This document shows positions 6,407 to 12,510 of a DNA stretch of 34,059 bases, in pieces; position 1 is the stretch's first letter, and the number at the start of each line of letters is the position of its first letter. Source of the DNA: Streptomyces carpinensis. Its GTDB lineage: Bacteria > Actinomycetota > Actinomycetes > Streptomycetales > Streptomycetaceae. The DNA is taken from assembly GCF_002154505.1 (NCBI RefSeq), contig NZ_MUBM01000165.1, positions 1 to 34,059 of the forward strand, written 5' to 3'. Below the pieces are notes generated by a model, which was not told where the DNA came from, ran no database searches, and saw only the letters and a list, made by a program, of their open reading frames with translations. Made by a program: the position numbers and the translations under genes.

Positions 6407-7440
6407 GCGGTCTCTGCCTCCTGGTAGGTCGCGAACTGGCAGTCCTGGCAGGTCTGGTCCGTCCGCGACCGGAACTCACGCCCACAGCCACAGATCCGGG
6501 CCGGGGCAAGCGGGTCCTCGCGCTTCCACTGGAACGGCGGCCGCGCGGGCTCGGCGGGCGCGGGCGGCACGTCCGGGACGACGGCGATGATCGGCGGCTG
6601 GATGGCTCGCCCGCGTCGGGTCTTCGGGTGGGCGGGCAGCTCCTGGTGCCGCGAGCAGCGGGTCCGGCCTGGCTTCGTCAGCGCCCGACCGCACTCCTCG
6701 CAACGGCCGTACGGCACGTCATCGGGTTCCGCTGACGATTGATCGCTCTCCCCGGGCCTCGCACGCCCGCGCGTCGGTGGCTGAGGTGAGTCATCAGCCA
6801 TCGTCTGGTCAGTTCCCGGGTCCCTACCGAAGGTAGGGCGGTACTGGTCCCCCCCGGCGGGAACGGTGTCCGGAACCCGTTCCCGAACGGGGTCACTACC
6901 CGTTCCAGAACGGGGTCCGGGAATCTCGGAACCCCCGGCGGGAACGGTGTCCGGAACCCTGTCCGGGAACGGTTCCCGGACCCCGTTCTGGAAGGGGGTC
7001 CGCGAGCCCTCGTCGGCCTCCTCCTCCGCCTTCTTGGCGAGAGCACAAGCGATCTCCTTCGCCTTCTGCTCCTTCCTTCGCTTGGCCTGCCGGGTGTCCG
7101 TGTAGAGGTGCAGGTGCTCCAACCACGGCACTTCCTTGCCGACCGGAGGCACCAGCAGGTACACCGACGGCAGATTCGGGCGTCGCTTCCGGCGAAGGAG
7201 ACCAACGGCCATGAGGACCTTCACGCAGCGCGTGACTGTCTCCTCCGTGCATCCGGCGATGGCGCCGAGCGTCTGGTAGCTCGGGAAGGCATTCGTGCCG
7301 TCAGCGTCCGCGTACGTGGCGATCAGGATGCCGATGTGCACGCACTTCGACACCTCCTGTCGCCGCATCCGCAGAGCCTCGTCACGGAGGCGGTTGATCC
7401 ACGCGTTGCGTACCGACTGCTTGTGCTCGGTGGTCGCCAC
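6403..7440 (-). CDS. Winged-helix replication initiator-like protein with internal repeat array
   Basis: 345 aa from GTG 7440 with GAGAGG upstream. Residues 28-100 form a winged helix of the phage replication type: VSKCVHIGILIATYADADGTNAFPSYQTLGAIAGCTEETVTRCVKVLMAVGLL, then a strand-rich wing. A basic Lys/Arg coiled helix (115-140) follows. A Pro/Gly-rich linker carries the duplicated peptide RVPDTVPAGG (161-170, 188-197). Two zinc modules close the protein (CEECG...CSRH, and CGCG...CQDC). The linker DNA holds palindromes and a 28-bp direct repeat, like iterons inside lambda O. I infer origin binding and replication start; loader functions are not seen. Confidence 0.7.
   Translation of the reverse strand: MATTEHKQSVRNAWINRLRDEALRMRRQEVSKCVHIGILIATYADADGTNAFPSYQTLGAIAGCTEETVTRCVKVLMAVGLLRRKRRPNLPSVYLLVPPVGKEVPWLEHLHLYTDTRQAKRRKEQKAKEIACALAKKAEEEADEGSRTPFQNGVREPFPDRVPDTVPAGGSEIPGPRSGTGSDPVRERVPDTVPAGGDQYRPTFGRDPGTDQTMADDSPQPPTRGRARPGESDQSSAEPDDVPYGRCEECGRALTKPGRTRCSRHQELPAHPKTRRGRAIQPPIIAVVPDVPPAPAEPARPPFQWKREDPLAPARICGCGREFRSRTDQTCQDCQFATYQEAETA
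6851..6998. repeat. Palindrome and direct-repeat array inside the replication gene (candidate origin)
   Basis: Perfect 28-bp direct repeats lie at 6851-6878 and 6932-6959. Between and after them are inverted repeats built on GTTC/GAAC: 6876-6891 (cccgttc-N2-gaacggg), 6899-6914 (same arms), 6962-6980 (tccgggaac-N1-gttcccgga) and 6981-6998 (one mismatch). The array falls in a disordered, repetitive part of the protein, so the DNA sequence rather than the protein may be what is conserved. Confidence 0.55.
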
Positions 7441-7477
7441 GTGTGCCTCTCTGAGTCGTACTGGTCAGGGGTGGGGG

Positions 7478-7726
7478 TCAGGCGGCCTGTTGCTCGCGGA
7501 AGCGCTTCAGCTCGGCCATGACGGCCTCGTGGAGGGCGAGCGCCATCGGCGCCAGGTCTGTGGACCTCTGCGCGCCGGCCCGGACGGCAGCGGCCCACAA
7601 GAGCGGGGCCGAGTAGCCGAGGCGGGCGATCTCCTCCACGGACTTCCGTGCTGCCGACATCTCCTCTTCAGTGGGCTGTGGGTCCGGGTTGGGGTAGCTG
7701 CCGGTCCAGCCGTAGACCCCAGCCAC
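7478..7726 (-). CDS. Small hypothetical protein
   Basis: 82 aa from GTG 7726, which lies 58 bp inside the end of the HNH gene; an alternative ATG is at 7660, just after that gene's stop. I prefer the GTG because codon third positions in the overlap are more GC-rich in this frame. The beginning YGWTGSYPNPDPQPTEEE is followed by two helices (SAARKSVEEIARLGY and MALALHEAVMAELKRFREQQ). Function is unknown. It lies 37 bp before the replication gene and is probably co-transcribed with it. Confidence 0.6.
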   Translation of the reverse strand: MAGVYGWTGSYPNPDPQPTEEEMSAARKSVEEIARLGYSAPLLWAAAVRAGAQRSTDLAPMALALHEAVMAELKRFREQQAA

Positions 7727-8081
7727 CGAGGACCTGATGCCGCCAGAACGAGTCCGCGGCCGGGTCGTAGGGCTGCCGCAGGTCCGCCGCCGAGTTCTCC
7801 GCGAGCAGTCCCCACACCGATCGCTGGAAGGCCGTGGTCACCACGGGCTTGGTGGCCTCCAGCGCGGTCGTCACGACCTCGTCGGGTGCCGTGCTGGTCT
7901 TGCCGTTGTTGCACGGTCCGCAGGCTGTGACGAGGTTGCTGCGATCGTCGGTGCCCCCGAGGGCTACCGGCGTGACGTGGTCGACGGTCAGCTCGGCATC
8001 GGCTGCGGTGGTTCCGCAGTAGCGGCAGCGGAAGCCGTCTCGGCGCAGCACCTCGAACCGCATGCGCGGGGTGACTGACAT
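7668..8081 (-). CDS. HNH endonuclease
   Basis: 137 aa from ATG 8081. It has the canonical HNH core: RDGFRCRYCG (Cys19, Cys22), LTVDHVTPVALGG (Asp34-His35), DRSNLVTACGPCNNGK (Asn49, Cys54, Cys57). The two CxxC pairs bind the structural zinc, and the His/Asn residues bind the catalytic metal. The C-terminal part ends in FWRHQVLGG. Enzymes of this size nick or cut DNA, and in phages they assist packaging or act as free-standing homing nucleases. As first gene of the block it is driven from the divergent promoter region at 8082-8261. Confidence 0.85.
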   Translation of the reverse strand: MSVTPRMRFEVLRRDGFRCRYCGTTAADAELTVDHVTPVALGGTDDRSNLVTACGPCNNGKTSTAPDEVVTTALEATKPVVTTAFQRSVWGLLAENSAADLRQPYDPAADSFWRHQVLGGWGLRLDRQLPQPGPTAH

Positions 8082-8261
8082 TTCCAACTCCTTCAGGCGG
8101 GCAGACGCGTTGGGCTGATCACCACCCGAGAGGCGATGATCAAGACATAGCCAACATAGCATTTGGCCAACACTGATGTTGGCAATGCGGTAGTAGTAGT
8201 TCGCGTACACACCCGCGAGGCCAAGCCGACTGTGGCCAACGGCCTGTGGGAAGATCAGCCC
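8082..8261. promoter_or_regulatory. Divergent promoter region with GCCAACA palindrome
   Basis: This is the gap between the leftward HNH gene and the rightward DNA-binding gene. A perfect palindrome gccaaca-N4-tgttggc lies at 8166-8183. A further half-site gccaaca lies at 8150-8156, 16 bp away, so one face of the helix is repeated. AT content rises here (gatgatcaagacatagccaacatag), as expected for a promoter. It is probably the operator of the small HTH protein encoded just to the right. Confidence 0.6.
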
Positions 8262-8534
8262 ATGCCCGAGGAGACGCCATTGACCCGTCTGCAGGCCGCG
8301 GCAGCTGCCAAGAAGGCCGCTGAGGACGAGGCCCAGAAGATCCGCGACAAGGGCGCCGCGCAGTTCGCCGAAGCCGTCGTCTACGCGCTCACTCACGACG
8401 GCATGAAGCCCAAGGAAGTCGCCGACGCCACCGGGGTCCACTACGAGACGATCCGCCGCATCGCACGGGCTGCTGACGTCGAGCGTCTGCGTGAGCCCAC
8501 CGTCACGAGTCGGCGCAAGGCCGAGGAACGCTGA
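8262..8534 (+). CDS. Small HTH DNA-binding protein, probable local repressor
   Basis: 90 aa from ATG 8262 with GGGAAG 8 nt upstream. A longer reading from TTG 8163 would put the start inside the operator palindrome, so I reject it. A charged N-terminal helix (LQAAAAAKKAAEDEAQKIRDKGAAQFAEAVVYAL) precedes a helix-turn-helix: MKPKEVADATGVHYETIRRIARAADV (residues 48-73). A basic tail follows. It is the only rightward gene in the early region and faces the HNH gene across a palindromic operator. I infer autoregulation and control of the HNH/replication block. Confidence 0.7.
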   Translation: MPEETPLTRLQAAAAAKKAAEDEAQKIRDKGAAQFAEAVVYALTHDGMKPKEVADATGVHYETIRRIARAADVERLREPTVTSRRKAEER

Positions 8535-8551
8535 CCGCCCCTGAGGCACGC

Positions 8552-8589
8552 CGAGGCGGGGGCAGCCGACAATGGCTGTCCCCGCCTCG
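8552..8589. terminator. Bidirectional terminator between convergent genes
   Basis: A 16-bp stem (cgaggcggggg-cagcc / ggctg-tccccgcctcg) with one G-T pair and a 6-nt loop. It sits between the ends of the rightward HTH gene and the leftward ADP-ribosyltransferase gene. Confidence 0.85.
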
Positions 8590-8611
8590 TGCGTGTGAGC
8601 TGTTCTCACGG

Positions 8612-9046
8612 TCATCCGGCCTGCCGCCCGCCGGCGAGCGCCCCCGCCGCCTCGGTGGCCCGGTTGAGCAGCCGTACCCACGCCTCGAACGGCCGGTCCC
8701 TGAACAGCACCACCGGGTCGATGACTCGGACGACGGCGGCGGCCTGGCAGGCGAAGGAGACGCCGGGCACCTCGCAGTCCGGGTCCACTTCCAGGGGCCC
8801 GTCCGGCTCGACCTGGTACAGCGCCCCGTCGGGTTTGACGGCCGCGTAGACGCGGGCGACGTCGCGGCCGATGGTGACGTACACGCGGTCGCCTCGGGCG
8901 TGTTCGGGGCTGGCGCCGAGGGCCTGGGCGGTGCCGGTCAGCGTGTGCTCGACGCCGGTGGCGATGGGCGGGAGCACGCGGTCGCCGGGCCGTAGGCCGG
9001 GGACGCCGCCGTGGAACAGGCGGACGCCGGGCGGGCTGGTGGTCAT
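8612..9046 (-). CDS. Arr-like (rifampin-type) ADP-ribosyltransferase domain protein
   Basis: 144 aa from ATG 9046, overlapping the upstream stop (ATGA). The layout matches Arr-type ADP-ribosyltransferases, which move ADP-ribose from NAD+ to a substrate: VRLFHGGVPGLRPGDRVLPP (His12, as in Arr YHGT..LKPGD), GDRVYVTIGRDVARVYAA (Tyr56 region) and ALYQVEPDGPLEVDPD (Asp88/Asp90, as in Arr VEPTGP..DDPN). Length is close to Arr (about 140 aa), but a C-terminal helix with FEAWVRLLNRA differs. In an early phage block the target could be a host protein such as RNA polymerase, or it could be a drug. The family call is from motifs only. Confidence 0.6.
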   Translation of the reverse strand: MTTSPPGVRLFHGGVPGLRPGDRVLPPIATGVEHTLTGTAQALGASPEHARGDRVYVTIGRDVARVYAAVKPDGALYQVEPDGPLEVDPDCEVPGVSFACQAAAVVRVIDPVVLFRDRPFEAWVRLLNRATEAAGALAGGRQAG

Positions 9047-9525
9047 GCTGCTGCTCCGGGGGTGGTGCCGAGGTGGGCGTGGCCCGCGTTGCACAGGCCG
9101 GCTGCGTCGGCGACGAGCGCGGCGACGCAGCGGACGAGGTGTTCGCCGCCGATCTGGGCGGCCGCGGTGAACACGGCTTCATCGGTGTCGTGGTCGCCGT
9201 TGGCGTAGGCGACGATGAACCGCAGCGAGAACAGGTCTTCAGCGGTGGTGACCCCGGAGTCGCGGCGGTCGGGCCGTAGTTCGGGCTCCAGCTGGCGGAC
9301 GATCCACATCTCACCGCGTTCGGGCTGGGGGGCCTGGTCGCCGAAGAGGATCTGCAGGCTGTGGTGGGCGGCGTACGCGAAGGCGCAGCACATGCCGTAC
9401 ACGCGGTTTATGTCGCCATCGAGGGCGACGGCCTGAATGTGCTCGGCGGCGGTGTCGGCGTCGCCGCCCATCTGTGCGGCGAGGGCCGCGTAGATGTGCT
9501 GGGCGGCCTGATCGGTGCTCATCAT
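9043..9525 (-). CDS. Hypothetical helical protein, paralog of the gene at 5252-5728
   Basis: 160 aa. Two ATG codons open the gene (9525 and 9522), with CGGAG 8 nt upstream. It is helical throughout. It shares the layout of the 158-aa protein at 5252-5728, most clearly LRFIVAYANGDHDTDEAVFTAAAQ in the second half and a final LVRCVAALVADAAGLC helix. Its stop overlaps the start of the ADP-ribosyltransferase gene, so the two are probably produced together. Function is unknown. Confidence 0.65.
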   Translation of the reverse strand: MMSTDQAAQHIYAALAAQMGGDADTAAEHIQAVALDGDINRVYGMCCAFAYAAHHSLQILFGDQAPQPERGEMWIVRQLEPELRPDRRDSGVTTAEDLFSLRFIVAYANGDHDTDEAVFTAAAQIGGEHLVRCVAALVADAAGLCNAGHAHLGTTPGAAA

Positions 9526-9555
9526 CGGGTGCTCCGGGAAGTGGTGGGGGGCGGG

Positions 9556-9888
9556 TCAGCAGCCGTCGACGTCGATGTCGATGTCGATGTCCACGCCGTG
9601 GCCGCCGTGGTGGCCGTGGCCAGCCGTGTGCGGGGCTTTGCTGACGCGGGCGGTCGGCCTCGGTGCGGGGGCCTTGGTGAGCTTGGGCGGGGCCGCGGGA
9701 GCCCTCTTGGCGGGTGCGGGTGCTGCCGGGCGCGGGCTGGGCTTGTCGGCGGCGGCCAGGGCCGCGTGGAGCTGCCCGGCGCCCTGGCATCCGCTGTCGT
9801 TGCCGTCGAGCTGGCTGCTGCAGGCGGCGCCGATGATGAGCGCGGCGACCGCGGCGACGGCGAGGCCGACGACCGTTCGGTTCTCCAT
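9556..9888 (-). CDS. Putative lipoprotein or anchored protein with His- and Asp-rich tail
   Basis: 110 aa from ATG 9888 with GGAG upstream. Residues 5-22 are hydrophobic and end in IIGAAC (Cys23), a weak lipobox since Gly rather than Leu precedes AAC. A second Cys lies at about 34. An Ala/Pro/Lys-rich spacer follows, typical of wall-spanning linkers. The tail is GHGHHGGHG then VDIDIDIDVDGC, from a run of GTCGAT hexamers. The His and Asp clusters could bind metal. No family was recognised. It lies 30 bp upstream of the helical-protein gene. Confidence 0.6.
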   Translation of the reverse strand: MENRTVVGLAVAAVAALIIGAACSSQLDGNDSGCQGAGQLHAALAAADKPSPRPAAPAPAKRAPAAPPKLTKAPAPRPTARVSKAPHTAGHGHHGGHGVDIDIDIDVDGC

Positions 9889-9914
9889 GAGGTGTCTCCG
9901 GCTGGCAGTGGAAG

Positions 9915-9953
9915 GGCTCGGGACGGCACAAGGGGGAAGGGCCGCCCCGAGCC
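9915..9953 (-). terminator. Intrinsic terminator after the small HTH gene
   Basis: A 13-bp stem (ggctcgggacggc / gccgccccgagcc, one mismatch) with a 13-nt loop, 13 bp past the stop at 9966. Confidence 0.75.
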
Positions 9954-9965
9954 GGTCGAAGGGGA

Positions 9966-10175
9966 TCAGGCCTGCGTCTTCTTGGGCTTGGCGCCCTTCA
10001 CACCGCCCCGGACACGCAGCTTCGTGCCGACGGACAGCAGCAGGTTGCGGACCGTGCCGTACGAGTAGCCGGAGTGATCGCGCAGGTTCCTGATCGACGA
10101 CCCGGCGTAGTACCGGCCCTGCATGTCCTTGGCGATCCGCTCCCGCTGGTCGGCGGGAATCTGGGCGTTCGTCAC
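9966..10175 (-). CDS. Small HTH protein (SIR-L-GxSYGxVR type)
   Basis: 69 aa from GTG 10175, overlapping the upstream stop (GTGA). The core RYYAGSSIRNLRDHSGYSYGTVRNLLLSVGTKLRVRGG is a compact helix-turn-helix followed by a basic strand. I recognise this pattern from small DNA-binding proteins common in Streptomyces and its mobile elements. The tail is Lys rich (KGAKPKKTQA). It is the last gene of its block and probably binds DNA as a regulator. The target is unknown. Confidence 0.7.
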   Translation of the reverse strand: MTNAQIPADQRERIAKDMQGRYYAGSSIRNLRDHSGYSYGTVRNLLLSVGTKLRVRGGVKGAKPKKTQA

Positions 10176-10423
10176 TGTTTCCGGAGCCTTTCGTTCTCCC
10201 AGGCCTCGGCGTACTCCTCGGCCTGTTGGGCGATGGCCAGCTCTGCGCACACCTTGTGCGCGGGCCGTCCGTCTGTGTCTTGCAGCGGGGTGAGGCGCCC
10301 GCAGTACCGGCAATTCCTGTCGACGCCGCCCCAGTGGCCGTACGTCCAGTCGAGGACGCCGGTCGGCGGGATCCTGGGGCGGCGCGGTGCTCTAGGCCGC
10401 CGGGGCTTGCGTGATCCGGCCAC
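10172..10423 (-). CDS. Small zinc-finger protein
   Basis: 83 aa from GTG 10423, overlapping the end of the WhiB gene by about 30 bp. An Arg/Pro-rich N-terminus is followed by CRYCG (Cys38, Cys41) and HKVC (His56, Cys59), which together make a C2HC zinc finger. A C-terminal acidic helix follows (QQAEEYAEAWENERLRKQ). It sits between the WhiB gene and a small HTH gene in a coupled chain. Function is unknown; nucleic-acid binding is plausible. Confidence 0.65.
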   Translation of the reverse strand: MAGSRKPRRPRAPRRPRIPPTGVLDWTYGHWGGVDRNCRYCGRLTPLQDTDGRPAHKVCAELAIAQQAEEYAEAWENERLRKQ

Positions 10424-10691
10424 GGCTGGTCACCAGTGCCCCTCGCTCGTCGGGGTCGAGCCCACCCCAGATACCGACCGGCTCACGGCGCTCGAGGGCC
10501 CCGGCCAAGCACGGCTCGATGACCGGGCACCTGGCACAGACCTGCTTGGCCACGGTCGCTTCGAGCTCCCCGATGCCTCGCCGCCAGTCGTCCGGGAAGA
10601 ACGTGGCGGGGTCCTTCTCACGGCACAGGGCCCGGTCGCCCCACCAGTCGCGCCGCTTGTGCGTCGTGGGCGTGTCGTAGCTGGTGCGCAT
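10392..10691 (-). CDS. WhiB-family iron-sulfur regulator
   Basis: 99 aa from ATG 10691, overlapping the upstream stop (TGATG). It has the four cluster cysteines in WhiB spacing: Cys23 (ALCREKD), Cys52 and Cys55 (CARC), Cys61. The GIWGG turn at 73-77 and the following basic stretch DERGALVTSRGR are the sigma/DNA-contact region. WhiB proteins carry a 4Fe-4S cluster and act with the principal sigma factor. Phage copies are known and can repress the host whiB2 pathway. Here it lies between a membrane protein and a zinc-finger protein in the early region. Confidence 0.9.
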   Translation of the reverse strand: MRTSYDTPTTHKRRDWWGDRALCREKDPATFFPDDWRRGIGELEATVAKQVCARCPVIEPCLAGALERREPVGIWGGLDPDERGALVTSRGRITQAPAA

Positions 10692-10975
10692 CAGCAGCCT
10701 CCTCGGGAGTCGCGCCCGGACATGTCCGGGCCGTTGTCCGCCGAGGTGTCCGGACACGTGTCCTCGCAGGTCGGCGGCTTGGAGCGGGACGGAAGCAGGA
10801 GGGGCACGGACAGAGCCCGGACACGCGTCCGGGCACTGTCCGACTGGCCCGCCCAGAGCAGGGCGGGCACAACGACGAGGACCAAGGCGGGCGGCCCCCA
10901 CAGGTGCGCCGACCGCACGGCGGCATCCACCGCCACGGCGAGATCGAGCCACAGCACGAACAGGTCCACGGTCAC
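10691..10975 (-). CDS. Small membrane protein
   Basis: 94 aa from GTG 10975 (GTGA overlap). Residues 3-18 and 26-43 are hydrophobic (FVLWLDLAVAVDAAV; PPALVLVVVPALLWAG), giving one or two membrane passes. A disordered tail with TCEDTCPDTSADNGPDMSG follows. The tail DNA holds three TGTCCGG-type palindromes, including the 16-bp cccggacatgtccggg at 10715-10730. Its stop overlaps the WhiB start, so the two are coupled. Function is unknown. Confidence 0.6.
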   Translation of the reverse strand: MTVDLFVLWLDLAVAVDAAVRSAHLWGPPALVLVVVPALLWAGQSDSARTRVRALSVPLLLPSRSKPPTCEDTCPDTSADNGPDMSGRDSRGGC

Positions 10976-11610
10976 GTCGGCACCCCGTCATCCCGCCACC
11001 GGCGGATCGTCTGGTCGCAGCAGCCCAGCCGCCGCGCCAGCTCGACCACCGCCAACTCCTCGCGGACCAGGCCCACGGCGGGATCGGCCAGCCGGAACGC
11101 CATCCGCTGCTCGGGCAGCGCCAGCGGCGGGTACGGCGGCTTGCCGCGCAGCGCCTTCCGGATCGCCACCAGGTCCAAGCCCCGATAGGTGAGCCGGCCG
11201 GGCTCCGCAGCCCGCATGACGTCGTCCTCCTGGTGCTCACCGGCCACACACGCCTTCCGCGTGCACGTGCCCTCGCAGCGGCCCAGCGGCTCCCGCCCGT
11301 AGTGCAGGCGGAACGCCAGCCGGTACGCGGTCTGCGTCTTGCCCGCCATCGGCACACCGTCCGTCGAATGTCGGCCCAGCCACATGCGGTGGCCGCCACC
11401 GACGGGCACCGACAGCTCCTCGTAGTCGGCGAGGGTCCACGGGTCCCGCCGCAACCAGTACGGGCGCATCCCGAGGTCCTCGCGGACCTGCCGGACAAAC
11501 TGCTTGCGGACGCGCAACTGCTGGGCGGCAGCGCCGTTCGAGATCGGTCCGGCCTTCAGCAGACGCGCCGTCCGCTCCCACTTCTCCGCTTGGGTCTCAG
11601 GCGTGGGCAT
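10972..11610 (-). CDS. HTH plus degenerate HNH_3-like protein (paralog 3, with second HTH)
   Basis: 212 aa from ATG 11610, overlapping the preceding gene by 14 bp. An HTH lies at about 24-48 (SNGAAAQQLRVRKQFVRQVREDLG). The HNH_3-like module covers 73-133: RMWLGRHSTDGVP, TAYRLAFRLHYGREPLG, CEGTCTRKACVAGEH. The Cys and final His zinc ligands of the family are kept, but the usual catalytic His before Arg (HRxxY) is Tyr here. Only this copy has an extra C-terminal region ending in another HTH (ELAVVELARRLGCCDQTIRRW, 186-205). It probably binds DNA and is unlikely to cut it. Confidence 0.65.
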   Translation of the reverse strand: MPTPETQAEKWERTARLLKAGPISNGAAAQQLRVRKQFVRQVREDLGMRPYWLRRDPWTLADYEELSVPVGGGHRMWLGRHSTDGVPMAGKTQTAYRLAFRLHYGREPLGRCEGTCTRKACVAGEHQEDDVMRAAEPGRLTYRGLDLVAIRKALRGKPPYPPLALPEQRMAFRLADPAVGLVREELAVVELARRLGCCDQTIRRWRDDGVPT

Positions 11611-12094
11611 CGTGCGCCTCCTGGCCCGGAAGACGCTGCTGGACGGCCTGGTCCCGCATCAGCCGGTCGGACAGGTGCCCGCCCTCCACGCAGTGCGGCA
11701 TCTCGCACTCGACGCGGATTTGCCCGATCGGGTCCTGGCCGTGCCCGATCCGGAACGCGACCCGGTACGCGGTCTGGCCGCTGACGAACAACGGGGTGCC
11801 GTCCTTCAGGTGCCGGCCGAGCCACCGGCGGTGGCCGTCGTCGGTCACCTTCCTCTGCTCGAAGAACCGCTGCCGGGTCTCCTCGGACACCTCGTGGGCG
11901 TCCCGCCTCGGCCAGCGCACGCCCGTGTTTGCGCGCACCGGCCACGGCTCCATGCCCAGCTCCCTGCGGACGCGGGCCACGAACGACTCCCGGCAGCCCA
12001 GCCTCTCCGCCACCTCCGCATCGGGGGCGTTCTCGGCCTGCAAGATGCGGGCGATGCCCTCCCAGCTCGCCCGTACGGGCTCGCACTCCGTCAT
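11597..12094 (-). CDS. HTH plus degenerate HNH_3-like protein (paralog 2)
   Basis: 165 aa from ATG 12094 (ATGA overlap). It is built like its two neighbours: an HTH (WEGIARILQAENAPDAEVAERLGCRESFVARVRRELG), a linker with WPRRDAHE, then RRWLGRHLKDGTP, TAYRVAFRIGHGQDPIG and CEMPHCVEGGHLSDRLMR. The catalytic His position is again Tyr-Arg. The C-terminus QRLPGQEAHDAHA is short. The sequence is closest to the gene on its right (12091-12510), in line with stepwise tandem duplication. Confidence 0.65.
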   Translation of the reverse strand: MTECEPVRASWEGIARILQAENAPDAEVAERLGCRESFVARVRRELGMEPWPVRANTGVRWPRRDAHEVSEETRQRFFEQRKVTDDGHRRWLGRHLKDGTPLFVSGQTAYRVAFRIGHGQDPIGQIRVECEMPHCVEGGHLSDRLMRDQAVQQRLPGQEAHDAHA

Positions 12095-12510
12095 GCGCGC
12101 ACCGCCTTCAGGTCGCCCTTGGCCAGCTCGCGCATCACCCGGTCCGCCAGGTGCTCACCGGCCAGGCAGTGGTTGACCCGGCAGGTGCCGCGCACCTGCC
12201 CCTCGGGCTCGCGGCCGTGGTGCAGCCGGAAGGCGACCCTGGCCGCGGTGACGAAGTGGTCGACCAGCGGCACCCCGTCGCGGGTGGTGCGGCCCGTCCA
12301 CGTCACGTGGCCGTCCTTGGTGACCCGGGCCAGCTCCTGGAACCGCTCCTCGGGCGACGGCCGGGGCGGCGCCGGATACGCGGGGAGGCCGAGGCTGTCA
12401 CGGACCCGGGCCACGAACGCCGGCCTGCAGCCCAGCCGCTCGGCGAGCTCCAGGTCCGAGACCGTCTCCGCCTGCAGGACGGCCGCCACGCCCTCCCAAC
12501 TCGGGCTCAC
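12091..12510 (-). CDS. HTH plus degenerate HNH_3-like protein (paralog 1)
   Basis: 139 aa from GTG 12510, overlapping the RusA stop (GTGA). The HTH is SWEGVAAVLQAETVSDLELAERLGCRPAFVARVRDSLG. The second module has HVTWTGRTTRDGVPLV, TAARVAFRLHHGREPEG and CRVNHCLAGEHLADRVMR. It is the shortest of three tandem copies and nearest to RusA. The position that holds the catalytic His in active HNH_3 enzymes is Ala here. Like its neighbours it is better read as a sequence-specific binding protein than as a nuclease. Confidence 0.65.
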   Translation of the reverse strand: MSPSWEGVAAVLQAETVSDLELAERLGCRPAFVARVRDSLGLPAYPAPPRPSPEERFQELARVTKDGHVTWTGRTTRDGVPLVDHFVTAARVAFRLHHGREPEGQVRGTCRVNHCLAGEHLADRVMRELAKGDLKAVRA

